DNA from: Pseudomonadota bacterium
GTDB lineage: Bacteria; Pseudomonadota; Alphaproteobacteria; Rickettsiales; UBA3002
Direction: 5' to 3'
DNA: 64,000 nucleotides
Assembly: GCA_040384265.1 (NCBI GenBank)
Contig: JAZKJM010000004.1
Span: 62,001 to 126,000, forward strand
Of the stretch, positions 1 through 7,416 are shown one piece after another. Numbering within the stretch: the stretch's first letter is position 1; the number at the start of each line of letters is the position of its first letter. Under the pieces are notes generated by a model that made no database searches, was not told where the DNA came from, and saw nothing but the letters and a program-made list of their open reading frames with translations. A program made the translations under genes and the position numbers.

Positions 1-95
1 CCGCGCGGGTTACTGAAGACCGAGCCGCCGACCCAGCCGAACAGCCCGACCAGCCCCAGCACACACACCAGCCATGCGATGACAATTTTCTTCAT
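1..95 (-). CDS. N-terminus of a membrane-anchored or exported protein (truncated by window edge)
   Basis: An ATG at 95-93 on the minus strand opens a frame that runs without a stop to the window edge, so only about 31 residues are visible. They begin MKKIV and continue as one hydrophobic stretch rich in Leu, Val and Gly, then GGSVFSNPR. That is a signal peptide or a single N-terminal membrane anchor with a short basic n-region. The function lies in the missing part and cannot be told. Confidence 0.5.
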   Translation of the reverse strand, partial: MKKIVIAWLVCVLGLVGLFGWVGGSVFSNPR

Positions 96-270
96 GCAGC
101 GTTGGTATGCTGCATGTGCACATAAGTAAAATGAAAGCTTTGTGACAATCAAGTTAATGGCGCTTAACGAATCGCAAGCGGTTCATATCTATAGGCAATT
201 TATGGACGCTGGTAAAAACGGTTAAAATAGAGTAGGATAAAAGAAAATTAGAAAATTGAGCTAGGATGGT

Positions 271-924
271 ATGACGCTTAACGTCACAGGTCTGCCCGAC
301 ACATCGTCGGCGGCACCGCAGGTTCGTGCGGTGGCGCAGGTGATTTCTGCGCCGGGCATTACCGATGCGGCGACCATCGCCCGCCAGCAGATGGTGGCGG
401 CAGCACCGGCGCCAACCCTCATCGCGGCGTATGCGGCCCAGGTTGCCACGCCGCCCAAACCGCCCGTGCGCACGCCAGCCCCCAGTTCCTCCAGCGCGTT
501 TGCCGCGCAATTCATCGCGCAGACACCGGGCGCGACGGCGGATGATCTGGAGCTTTTTTCCGTTCCCGCCAAACCGCAGGATGCGCCGGAGCAGGCCGTG
601 GTGGAGGATGATTTCTTGAGTGCCCTGCGCATTGCGCGCGGCGATATTCCGGCGATGGCAGCAAAAGCGCCAGTGGCAGCAAAGGCTGAGCCCGCGCCAC
701 TTGCTGCGCCGCCGCCTGCCGTTGTTGCGGTAGTGGCGGCGAGTGTGCCTGATATCACGATTCGCACCACGCCAGCGCTCGCAACCGCCCTTGGCTTGCC
801 ATTGAGCGTTGCGGTGCCGGTGAAAAAGCAAACCCTGCTCACCACACGCGGCACGCAGGCCTATCAACTGGCGGAAGCGCGGGTGCAGGGCATCCGCCGT
901 GAGCCGCTGACGGCGGTTCTTTAA
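271..924 (+). CDS. Ala/Pro-rich hypothetical protein, 217 aa
   Basis: I do not recognise a family. The protein is very rich in Ala, Pro and Val. It has no signal peptide or membrane segment, and looks disordered apart from a few short amphipathic stretches (around residues 100-125 and 190-215). The reading frame shows coding-like third-position GC and ends four bases inside the convergent chaperone gene. An AT-rich leader of about 170 bp precedes it. Long frames also exist on the opposite strand here, as is common in GC-rich low-complexity DNA, so strand choice is not fully secure. It could be a lineage-specific flagellar, pilus or envelope accessory protein, but nothing shows that. Confidence 0.5.
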   Translation: MTLNVTGLPDTSSAAPQVRAVAQVISAPGITDAATIARQQMVAAAPAPTLIAAYAAQVATPPKPPVRTPAPSSSSAFAAQFIAQTPGATADDLELFSVPAKPQDAPEQAVVEDDFLSALRIARGDIPAMAAKAPVAAKAEPAPLAAPPPAVVAVVAASVPDITIRTTPALATALGLPLSVAVPVKKQTLLTTRGTQAYQLAEARVQGIRREPLTAVL

Positions 925-1544
925 GCGAGCGTCGCCGCATCCGGCCAGCGATAATGGCCTTCCAGAATCGTCGCTGTATCAATCGCGGCCAATTGGGCGG
1001 TCATGGTTTCGATATAGCGCGCCATGCGGTCGAGCTGGGCGACATCGCCCTGTTCCACTGTGCCATACAGGTTGCGGGCAAGCGCCGTGCGCAACACCGC
1101 CGCATCGCTGAGGCCCGCCGCATAGGCCTGCAAACTGCCGTGATAGGACTTGCCCATCTTCTTGATCCGCTTGCTGACGCCAGTATCGGCGATGCCCATT
1201 TCGCGCAGCGAGCGATCCATATCCGCAAAAAATGCTTCGCTGAGGAATTGCCCGAACTGTTCCAGCGCTTCGCGCAGGGGGCGTTCCGCCCCCGCTACCG
1301 CTCCCCCTCGTTCGCTCCGCTCCGGCTCGCCCGCAGGGCTACGCACCGCCGCGTCAGCCACCAACCGATGCTGGATCAGGAACTGATGCAGCACGATCAG
1401 CTCGAAGCGGCCATCGATCGTATCGGGCACTTGCGCGGTGGTGAAGAAAAAGGGATTTCGTGCAGCCGCAACGAGTGCTATATAGGTGGCGACCACCGCC
1501 GCAGGCGGCTTGGGAATGAACAGTTTACGAAGGGCGCCGAGCAT
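921..1544 (-). CDS. Ubiquinol-cytochrome c chaperone (CBP3/UQCC1-like) family protein
   Basis: The family assists assembly of the cytochrome bc1 complex (cytochrome b). The hallmark block AFFADMDRSLREMGIADTGV is present, followed by the basic KRIKKMGKSYHG segment and a helical tail (YIETMTAQLAAI). Start chosen at the ATG at 1544 because GGAG lies six bases upstream; a TTG at 1556 would add four residues. Between the N-terminal helices and the hallmark block the protein carries about 25 residues rich in Gly, Glu, Arg and Ala, encoded by palindromic DNA that the family normally lacks. It starts two bases away from the divergent bamE start. That pairing is common in alphaproteobacteria. Confidence 0.8.
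   Translation of the reverse strand: MLGALRKLFIPKPPAAVVATYIALVAAARNPFFFTTAQVPDTIDGRFELIVLHQFLIQHRLVADAAVRSPAGEPERSERGGAVAGAERPLREALEQFGQFLSEAFFADMDRSLREMGIADTGVSKRIKKMGKSYHGSLQAYAAGLSDAAVLRTALARNLYGTVEQGDVAQLDRMARYIETMTAQLAAIDTATILEGHYRWPDAATLA
1275..1350. repeat. GC-rich palindromic insertion inside the chaperone gene
   Basis: A perfect inverted repeat GGGGGCG-TTC-CGCCCCC (1277-1293) is followed by CG-rich sequence with tandem variants of CTCGTTCGCTCCG. It translates in frame as a low-complexity Gly/Glu/Arg/Ala segment with no equivalent in the usual family architecture. The reading frame is kept through it. The limits are approximate. Confidence 0.45.
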
Positions 1545-1546
1545 CC

Positions 1547-2017
1547 ATGACTCCAAGGTTTATGCGTTTCCTGCTTCCTATCAGCATCGCCATGATGATG
1601 GCAAGCTGCGTGCCGATTGTCGATACGCGCGGCCACAGCAACGAGTCGGCGGATATGAGCCAGATCGTCGCCGGGCAAACCAGCGCGGACGATGTGGCGG
1701 CCCTGCTGGGCAGCCCCACCACCAGCTCCAATTTCGGTGAGATGACGTGGTATTACGTCACCCAGAAACAGGAGCGCGTGGGCGTGCTGGCGCCGGAAGT
1801 GACGGAGCAGCACGTGACCGCGATCAGCTTCGATGGCAACAAAATCGTGAAGGACATCAGCGAATACGCCAAGGAAGAAGGCAAGCTGGTGGATATCGTC
1901 GATAAGACCACCCCGACCGAGGGCCATAAGATCACCTTCATGGAGCAAATGCTGGGCAATTTCGGGCGCTTCAACAGCCCCGGCCGCAGCATCGATCCGC
2001 GCAATTTAGGGCGGTAA
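1547..2017 (+). CDS. bamE: BamE/SmpA/OmlA-family outer-membrane assembly lipoprotein
   Basis: BamE is the small lipoprotein of the beta-barrel assembly machine on the inner face of the outer membrane. The N-terminus has a signal peptide ending in a lipobox-like MMASC. The SmpA/OmlA core follows: an I-x-x-G-x-[ST]-x-x-x-V-x-x-L-G-x-P motif (IVAGQTSADDVAALLGSP) and the strand TWYYV. The C-terminal extension FNSPGRSIDPRNLGR is typical of alphaproteobacterial members. ATG codons at 1547 and 1562 are both possible starts and leave the signal peptide intact; neither has a convincing ribosome binding site. Confidence 0.85.
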   Translation: MTPRFMRFLLPISIAMMMASCVPIVDTRGHSNESADMSQIVAGQTSADDVAALLGSPTTSSNFGEMTWYYVTQKQERVGVLAPEVTEQHVTAISFDGNKIVKDISEYAKEEGKLVDIVDKTTPTEGHKITFMEQMLGNFGRFNSPGRSIDPRNLGR

Positions 2018-2059
2018 GTGCTGGGGGCTTTTCCCTTTGCTTTCATATCTTCCATCATT

Positions 2060-2130
2060 GTCATGCCGGGCTTGTCCTTCGCATCCAGCCCAGCCACACG
2101 GCGGGACCCCGGGACAAGCCCGGGGTGACA
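2060..2130. repeat. Intergenic palindromic repeat, family B copy 1
   Basis: Begins GTCATGCCGGGCTTG and ends ACAAGCCCGGGGTGACA, so the ends are inverted copies that can form a long hairpin between the convergent bamE and thiL. A related element lies at 20511-20583. It may act as a bidirectional terminator, but the pattern is that of a dispersed palindromic element. Confidence 0.65.
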
Positions 2131-2164
2131 AGCGGGGTGTGTAACATGGACACGAGTAGTTAGA

Positions 2165-3118
2165 TTAGCGGTATTCCCACCCGGCGTGATCGAGGGCGAC
2201 AGGTGCGCCGTTTTTATCCTGTAGCTGCACGGTGGTGCCCGTGGTGATGGTGCCGATGCGGGTCAGCGGCAAGGCCAGTTCCTGCGCGACGTTGGCGAGC
2301 GTGGTGCGTGCGCTCACGGGTGCGGTGAAGCAGAGTTCGTAGTCATCCCCACCATTCAAGATGACGGGCCACAGCGCCGCATGTTGCTGCAGCATTTTTT
2401 GCGCCTGTGCGGATAGTGGCACCGCATCACGTATCACGGTAGCGCCGACATTGCTGGCGCGGCATAGCTGCCCGGTATCTACCAATAATCCATCTGAAAC
2501 ATCAAGCGCGGCGGTGGCGATGCTGCGCAGCATATGGCCCAGCGCAAGCCGTGGTTCGGGCGCGTGGTAACGCTGCGCAAACGCATCGGCGAGTGGGAGC
2601 TTTTGCTGCAGCAACGTAAGCGCCAACGCAGCATCGCCAATGGTGCCGCTGACATAAAGATCATCCCCATGCTGCGCGCCATGGCGGCGCAGCGGTGCGC
2701 CCGCGATGAGGCCGATACAGGTCATGCCCGCATGGATGATGTTGCCGCCGCTGGTGCTGTCGCCACCGATGAGCGCCATGCCAAACGCCGCTTGCTCGGC
2801 GGCGAGGGTGGCGGCAAACGTTGCGAACCATGCGTCATCCGTCGCGGTGCTGCTGTGCAGGTTGATGCTGTAGCGCCAGGGCGTGGCGCCCATTGCGGCG
2901 AGGTCGGAAAGATTGCGCCGCACGAGCTTTTGCGCGTAGTGCGCGGGGCTCGCCGCATCGAGCACATGGATGCCCTGAATCACGCTATCGGTGGTGATGA
3001 TGAGCTGCTGGCCCGGCGGCGGGGTGAGCAGCGCCGCATCATCCGTAAGGTGGAAACTGCCGGGCTCGGCGATGGTGAGCGGTGCGAAATAGCGGGCGAT
3101 GCGATCGCGCTCGGCCAT
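2165..3118 (-). CDS. thiL: Thiamine-monophosphate kinase
   Basis: ThiL phosphorylates thiamine monophosphate to the active cofactor thiamine diphosphate in the cytosol. The 317 residues match the family length. Visible motifs are DDAALLTPPPGQ near the N-terminus, the TTDSVIQGIH metal/ATP segment, the RNLSDLAAMGATP motif, GGDSTSGG, DVSDGLLVD and NGGDDYELCFT. It is the last gene of the nusB-rib cluster, two bases after nusB, so it is probably co-transcribed. This matches the nusB-thiL linkage found in many proteobacteria. Confidence 0.95.
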   Translation of the reverse strand: MAERDRIARYFAPLTIAEPGSFHLTDDAALLTPPPGQQLIITTDSVIQGIHVLDAASPAHYAQKLVRRNLSDLAAMGATPWRYSINLHSSTATDDAWFATFAATLAAEQAAFGMALIGGDSTSGGNIIHAGMTCIGLIAGAPLRRHGAQHGDDLYVSGTIGDAALALTLLQQKLPLADAFAQRYHAPEPRLALGHMLRSIATAALDVSDGLLVDTGQLCRASNVGATVIRDAVPLSAQAQKMLQQHAALWPVILNGGDDYELCFTAPVSARTTLANVAQELALPLTRIGTITTGTTVQLQDKNGAPVALDHAGWEYR

Positions 3119-3120
3119 GG

Positions 3121-3603
3121 CTACTGCTCGCTTGGACGAACGCTGTCGAGCAGGAGGTTGAAGGCCTTGTGGGCGTAGTTCAGCTCTTCGTCCGTCACCA
3201 ATTGGGCGGCGACTTCGGTATATTCATCGACCAGCAGCGCGCGTACGCGCTCGGGGTAGGCGATGGCCTCGGCGGCGCAGGCATGCAACACCGACAGCAG
3301 CGGCAGGCTCATGCGCGCCTTGGTCCAGCCGGGCAGGATCATGGTGTCGATGGCGGCTTGGATGCTGGCATGGTTCGTTTGCGCAGCTTCGATGATGGTG
3401 TTGAGCAGCGTCGCTTCTGGCTGGGTGGCGTGCGGCAAATCATCGGTATCGTTGAGTTTGCTATCGGCCCAGGATTGCAGCAATTGCGCGGCCAGCAGCG
3501 CCGGCAGCGTGGTCTTTTCGATCAGCGCTTCGGAATAGAGCGCCTGCACGGCGGCAAGGCGCGAGGCGCGTTTGCGCATCAGGGATTTACGGGGAGCGTT
3601 CAT
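3121..3603 (-). CDS. nusB: Transcription antitermination factor NusB
   Basis: NusB joins NusE (S10) at boxA RNA and supports antitermination of rRNA operons. The 160-residue all-helical protein opens with a basic RKSLMRKRASRLAAVQALYS segment typical of the N-terminal RNA-binding helix. It ends with the family pattern of AIAYPERVRALLVDEYTEVAAQ...AHKAFNLLLDSV. Its start overlaps the ribH stop by four bases, which implies translational coupling. Confidence 0.93.
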   Translation of the reverse strand: MNAPRKSLMRKRASRLAAVQALYSEALIEKTTLPALLAAQLLQSWADSKLNDTDDLPHATQPEATLLNTIIEAAQTNHASIQAAIDTMILPGWTKARMSLPLLSVLHACAAEAIAYPERVRALLVDEYTEVAAQLVTDEELNYAHKAFNLLLDSVRPSEQ

Positions 3604-4034
3604 GCGTGGTCCAATCCGAAAACATGGCGAATCTGCACCATGCGTAAGCAGGCGCGGGCCGCGTCGCCGCCTTTGTTACCCTGCGCCGTATCGGCCCGTG
3701 CGACGGCTTGCGCCATCGTTTCGCAGGTGAGAATGCCGTTGCCGATGGCGGTGTGGTGGCGGATGGCGATATCCTGCAGGCCGCGCGCGGATTCATTCGA
3801 CACTGTGTCGTAATGCGAGGTTTCACCGCGGATGACGCAGCCAAGCGCGACAAACCCGGCATAACGCTCGCTGCGCTGGGCGATGCTGATCGCGGCGGGA
3901 ATTTCGAGTGCGCCGGGCACCGCGATCATCTCGGCGGTGTAGCCCGCGTCATAAATCGCGGCAGTGGCGCCGGTAATCAGCATTTCGCTGATGTCCTGGT
4001 AATAGGGGGCGACGACGAGCAGGATCGGTTTCAT
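3600..4034 (-). CDS. ribH: 6,7-dimethyl-8-ribityllumazine synthase
   Basis: RibH condenses 5-amino-6-ribitylaminouracil with 3,4-dihydroxy-2-butanone 4-phosphate to lumazine. The protein has 144 residues. The substrate-binding stretches are visible: VPGALEIPAAI, the GCVIRGETSHYD motif with the catalytic His in the T-x-H-Y context, and GNGILTCET with the phosphate-binding residues just after. It overlaps both nusB and ribB(A) by four bases, so the whole riboflavin block is likely one transcript. Confidence 0.95.
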   Translation of the reverse strand: MKPILLVVAPYYQDISEMLITGATAAIYDAGYTAEMIAVPGALEIPAAISIAQRSERYAGFVALGCVIRGETSHYDTVSNESARGLQDIAIRHHTAIGNGILTCETMAQAVARADTAQGNKGGDAARACLRMVQIRHVFGLDHA

Positions 4035-5131
4035 GGGACCTCAATAGGACGGTGGCCGTTGATATGTAGCCCATAGCCATCCAAACCGACAATCATTTTT
4101 GGAGTATTCGTCAGCAGGGTCATTTCGCGCACGCCCAGATCGAGCAGAATTTGCGCGCCGATGCCGTAATCGCGTAAGATCGGCGTCGCCGGTTCCTCGC
4201 CGCGTTTGAGCTTCAGCCCATCGGACGCGGCGGTGCGGCGCGGCTCGCGCAGCAGCACCAGCACGCCGGAACCTTGGGCATCCAGCATGCGCATGGCTTG
4301 CTGCAACACCCCGGCGCGGCCATGCGAGCTGTCGCCCAGCACGTCGTGCAACACATCCAGCGCATGCATGCGCACCAGGCACGCACCCTCGCGCGGGATG
4401 CTGTTTTTCACAAGCGCGAGATGCTCGGCATAGCCCGGGCTCTGCGCGTAGGCGATGCATTGGAAGCTGCCCGCAAAGCTAGTGGTGATCGTGCTTTCTA
4501 CTAACCGCGTCACCAACTTTTCCGAACGGCGGCGATAGGCGATAAGGTCGGCAATGGTGCCGATTTTGAGGCCGTGCAGGGCGGCGAACTCCAGCAGGTC
4601 CGGCAGGCGGGCCATGGTGCCGTCGTCATTCATGATTTCGCAAATGACGCCGGATGGCTTGAGCCCCGCCAACCGCGCGATATCGACCGCCGCTTCGGTG
4701 TGCCCGGCGCGCACCAGCACGCCGCCTTCGCGCGCTTCGAGCGGGAAAATATGGCCCGGGCTGCCGATGTCGGATGCATGGGCCTGCGGGTTGCAGGCGG
4801 CGGCGATGGTGCGGGCGCGGTCGCCAGCGGAAATGCCGGTGGTGACGCCCTCGCGCGCTTCGATGGAAACCGTGAAGGCGGTGGCGTGGCGCGAGGCGTT
4901 ATGGCGCGCCATCGGCGGCAAACCGAGCCGTTCCACTTGCGTTTTTTCAAGCGCCAGGCAGATCAGCCCGCGCGCATGTTTAGCCATGAAATTGACCGCC
5001 TGCGCATCCGCAAATTCGGCGGGAATGACGAGGTCGCCCTCGTTCTCGCGGTCTTCGTCATCGACCAGGATGACCATGCGGCCTGCTTTGGCTTCGGCGA
5101 TGATGTCTTCGATCGGGGATAAGGTGCTCAT
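4031..5131 (-). CDS. ribB: 3,4-dihydroxy-2-butanone-4-phosphate synthase with degenerate GTP cyclohydrolase II domain (RibBX type)
   Basis: The first 200 residues are an intact RibB: DDEDRENEGDLV for metal binding, FMAKHARGLIC, the T-x-F-T-V-S strand, RARTI, and GVLVRAGHTEAAVD with the catalytic His and Glu. RibB makes the four-carbon unit of riboflavin from ribulose 5-phosphate. The C-terminal half keeps the RibA fold outline (VRMHALDVLHDVLGD...GSGVLVLLREPRR...DYGIGAQILLDLG...LTNTP) but lacks the three zinc cysteines of the C-x2-G-x8-C-x-C motif. So it should not have GTP cyclohydrolase activity, and a separate RibA is expected elsewhere. Similar RibB fusions are known in alphaproteobacteria. 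Confidence 0.88.
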   Translation of the reverse strand: MSTLSPIEDIIAEAKAGRMVILVDDEDRENEGDLVIPAEFADAQAVNFMAKHARGLICLALEKTQVERLGLPPMARHNASRHATAFTVSIEAREGVTTGISAGDRARTIAAACNPQAHASDIGSPGHIFPLEAREGGVLVRAGHTEAAVDIARLAGLKPSGVICEIMNDDGTMARLPDLLEFAALHGLKIGTIADLIAYRRRSEKLVTRLVESTITTSFAGSFQCIAYAQSPGYAEHLALVKNSIPREGACLVRMHALDVLHDVLGDSSHGRAGVLQQAMRMLDAQGSGVLVLLREPRRTAASDGLKLKRGEEPATPILRDYGIGAQILLDLGVREMTLLTNTPKMIVGLDGYGLHINGHRPIEVP

Positions 5132-5715
5132 GCAGCAGACTCCATCAGCCGCGCGACATAGCGCGCCAGCATATCGATTTCGAGGTTCACCGTGTCGCCA
5201 ACGGCAAGCGTGCCAAAGCCGGTGACTGCGGCGGTGTGGGGAATGATCATGACCGTGAAGCGCGCGCCGGTTACCTCGTTCACGGTGAGCGACACGCCAT
5301 CAAGCGTCACCGAGCCTTTGGGGGCGATGAAGCGGGCAAGCGCTGGTGGCACTTCGAATTCCCAGAGGGTCGCATCGCCGCTGGCTTCACGGCGGGTGAC
5401 GCGCGCCAGACCATCCACATGGCCCGAGACAAAATGGCCGCCCATGGCATCGCCCACGGCAAGCGCGGGTTCGAGGTTGAGGATGCTGCCCACTTTCCAC
5501 GCGCCGGCATTGGTGCAAGCGATGGTTTCGGCGGAAAGGCACACGGTGAAATCGCTATCGGTGAAGCTGGTCACCGTCAGGCACATGCCGTGGCAGGCGA
5601 CCGATGCGCCGATGCTGAGCGGGAACATCACGGCGGGTGCGATGGTCATGACGGTGTCGCCGCGCGTATCGATGGTGCGCAGCGTGCCCTGGGTGCGGAT
5701 TAGGCCGGTGAACAT
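5128..5715 (-). CDS. ribE: Riboflavin synthase, alpha subunit
   Basis: RibE dismutates two lumazine molecules to riboflavin. Starting at the ATG at 5715 gives MFTGLI, the family's almost invariant N-terminus; an earlier start at 5739 would add eight unlikely residues. Two tandem lumazine-binding repeats are visible, each with a conserved GASVACHGMCLTV or KGSVTLDGVSLTVNEV block, plus GGHFVSGHVDG between them. The start lies inside the ribD end by 16 bases and the stop overlaps ribB(A) by four bases. Confidence 0.94.
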   Translation of the reverse strand: MFTGLIRTQGTLRTIDTRGDTVMTIAPAVMFPLSIGASVACHGMCLTVTSFTDSDFTVCLSAETIACTNAGAWKVGSILNLEPALAVGDAMGGHFVSGHVDGLARVTRREASGDATLWEFEVPPALARFIAPKGSVTLDGVSLTVNEVTGARFTVMIIPHTAAVTGFGTLAVGDTVNLEIDMLARYVARLMESAA

Positions 5716-6815
5716 GGCGTGAACTCGTATCTTTCGCACACATCCGGCCCAAGCATGGTGTGCTGTGCGGGCAGGGCGCGTGCGGCGTTATCCAGCCTGC
5801 TATGTAATGCAGCGATGGCGGATTTACCAGCGTTTCCAAGCAGCATCGGCGCCCGGTACCAATAGAGCGTTTCAACCACGCCTGCGTCAAGGAAAGCGGT
5901 CGAAAGCGTCGGCCCAGCCTCAACCAGCAGGCGGTTGATACCCTCGGCCGCAAGGCGGGTGAGCAGGGCAGGTACTGCGCCATCTGCGGTGGCTGTCTCT
6001 TCGAGCACCAGAAACTTCACCCCCGCTTCGCGCAGTTCGGTGGCATGGCTGGCGGCACGTTCGACCGCTTCGGCGCCGGTGACAACCCATGTCGGCTGCT
6101 GTTCGGCGGTGCGTACGAGCTGCGAGCGCAGCGGCAGGCGCAGCTGGCGATCGGCGACCACGCGCACGAGATAGGGGTTCGGCGCGCCGCCATCGCGCGC
6201 GGTGAGGGCCGGGTCATCCGCCAGCACGGTGCCGATGCCGGTGAGGATCGCATCGAACCCGCTGCGCAGGGCGTGGCCGTGGCGGCGGGCGCTAGGGCCG
6301 GTGATCCATTGGCTTTTGCCATCGGCATCGGCCATCTGTCCATCCAGCGAACTGGCGATTTTCATGGCGACATACGGCACGCCATCCGTCACCCGGCGGA
6401 TAAAGCCGCGATGGGTGTGGGTGGCTGCTGCGATGGGGTGATAGTCAACGGCAATGCCTGCCGCGCGCAGCATGGCAGCACCCTTGCCGTTAACGCGCGG
6501 GTCCGGGTCGGCGCAGCCATAGACCACGCGGGCGACACCGGCATCGATCAGCGCTTGCGCGCAGGGCGGCGTTTTGCCGTGATGGGCGCAGGGCTCAAGC
6601 GTGACATAGGCCGTCGCACCGCGTGCCTGCGCACCGGCGATGGCAAGGGCGGTGGCTTCGGCATGGGGGCGGCCGCCATCGCCGCTGCGGGCGGTGGCGA
6701 GGATCTGGTCGCCTTTCACCAGCACGCAGCCCACGCTGGGGTTGGGCCAGGTGCGCCCCAGCCCGCGCGCGCCAATGCGGATGGCGTGGTGGAGGAAGTG
6801 GATGTCGCCAGCCAT
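5700..6815 (-). CDS. ribD: Bifunctional riboflavin deaminase/reductase RibD
   Basis: RibD catalyses the deamination and ribosyl-side-chain reduction steps of riboflavin synthesis. Residues 1-145 form the cytidine-deaminase-like domain: PNPSVGCVLV, GRPHAEATAL with the zinc His and catalytic Glu, and PCAHHGKTPPC with the two zinc cysteines. Residues 150-371 are the NADPH-dependent reductase (ASSLDGQMA, WITG, DAILTGIGTVLADDP, GPTLSTAFLDAGVVE). The start lies three bases after the nrdR stop. Confidence 0.95.
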   Translation of the reverse strand: MAGDIHFLHHAIRIGARGLGRTWPNPSVGCVLVKGDQILATARSGDGGRPHAEATALAIAGAQARGATAYVTLEPCAHHGKTPPCAQALIDAGVARVVYGCADPDPRVNGKGAAMLRAAGIAVDYHPIAAATHTHRGFIRRVTDGVPYVAMKIASSLDGQMADADGKSQWITGPSARRHGHALRSGFDAILTGIGTVLADDPALTARDGGAPNPYLVRVVADRQLRLPLRSQLVRTAEQQPTWVVTGAEAVERAASHATELREAGVKFLVLEETATADGAVPALLTRLAAEGINRLLVEAGPTLSTAFLDAGVVETLYWYRAPMLLGNAGKSAIAALHSRLDNAARALPAQHTMLGPDVCERYEFTPCSPA

Positions 6816-6818
6816 CGG

Positions 6819-7262
6819 CTAGAGCTTCTCGACGAAGCTCTCGAAATCCTTCGCCTCGCTGAAGTCGCGATAGACGCTGGCGTAGCGGATGTAGGCGACG
6901 GCATCGAGTTTCTTCAGCTCATCCATCACCAGCGCGCCGATGCGGCGGGTGACGATGTCGCTCTCGCCTTCGGATTCGAGTTTCTGCACGATGCGGTTGA
7001 TCGCCATCTCGACCGCATCCGCATCGACCGGGCGTTTGCGCAGGGCAATCGCCATCGACCGGGCGATTTTATCGCGGTCGAACACCCGTTTTTCGCCGTT
7101 GGTTTTCACCACCGTCAGCTCGCGTAGTTGCACCCGTTCAAACGTCGTAAACCGCGAATTGCACGCCGGGCAAAACCGCCGACGGCGAATGGAGGAGCCG
7201 TCCTCAGAGGGGCGACTATCCTTGACCTGCGTGTCTTCATGGTTACAAAACGGGCAACGCAT
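6819..7262 (-). CDS. nrdR: Transcriptional repressor NrdR
   Basis: NrdR represses ribonucleotide reductase operons by binding paired NrdR boxes in an ATP/dATP-dependent way. The N-terminal zinc ribbon is [17 protein letters not shown]...[18 protein letters not shown]. The ATP-cone follows from about residue 49 ([19 protein letters not shown]) with the family's [13 protein letters not shown] near the end. At 147 residues it is the usual size. It sits between glyA and ribD, a standard alphaproteobacterial position. Confidence 0.96.
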   Translation of the reverse strand: MRCPFCNHEDTQVKDSRPSEDGSSIRRRRFCPACNSRFTTFERVQLRELTVVKTNGEKRVFDRDKIARSMAIALRKRPVDADAVEMAINRIVQKLESEGESDIVTRRIGALVMDELKKLDAVAYIRYASVYRDFSEAKDFESFVEKL

Positions 7263-7277
7263 CGGAAACCTCCATCA

Positions 7278-7391
7278 ATTCATTTTAGCGGCCGATTGCC
7301 GCGTCGTGTCCGTGCTCGGATCCTCACGTAGCGCTGCTACGCTGCGGTCCTGTGCGCGGGCACTCCTCGCACTCGTCTCGCTAAAATGAAT
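7278..7391. repeat. Palindromic element, family C copy 1
   Basis: A 114-bp element between glyA and nrdR. Its ends are a perfect 13-bp inverted repeat, ATTCATTTTAGCG at 7278-7290 and CGCTAAAATGAAT at 7379-7391. The interior carries the core shared with copies at 9334 and 16495: a GTCGTG..GTGCTC block, an inner hairpin GTAGCGCTGCTAC, and a GCACTCCTCGCAC block. It fills nearly all of the glyA-nrdR gap. Confidence 0.75.
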
Positions 7392-7416
7392 CGCTGAAGG
7401 TTCCCGCATCGCAAAC

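Noticed and set aside
154-867. Minus-strand frames opposite the Ala/Pro-rich gene at 271-924
   Set aside because: Arg/Cys/His-rich composition is typical of antisense reading of Ala/Pro codons.
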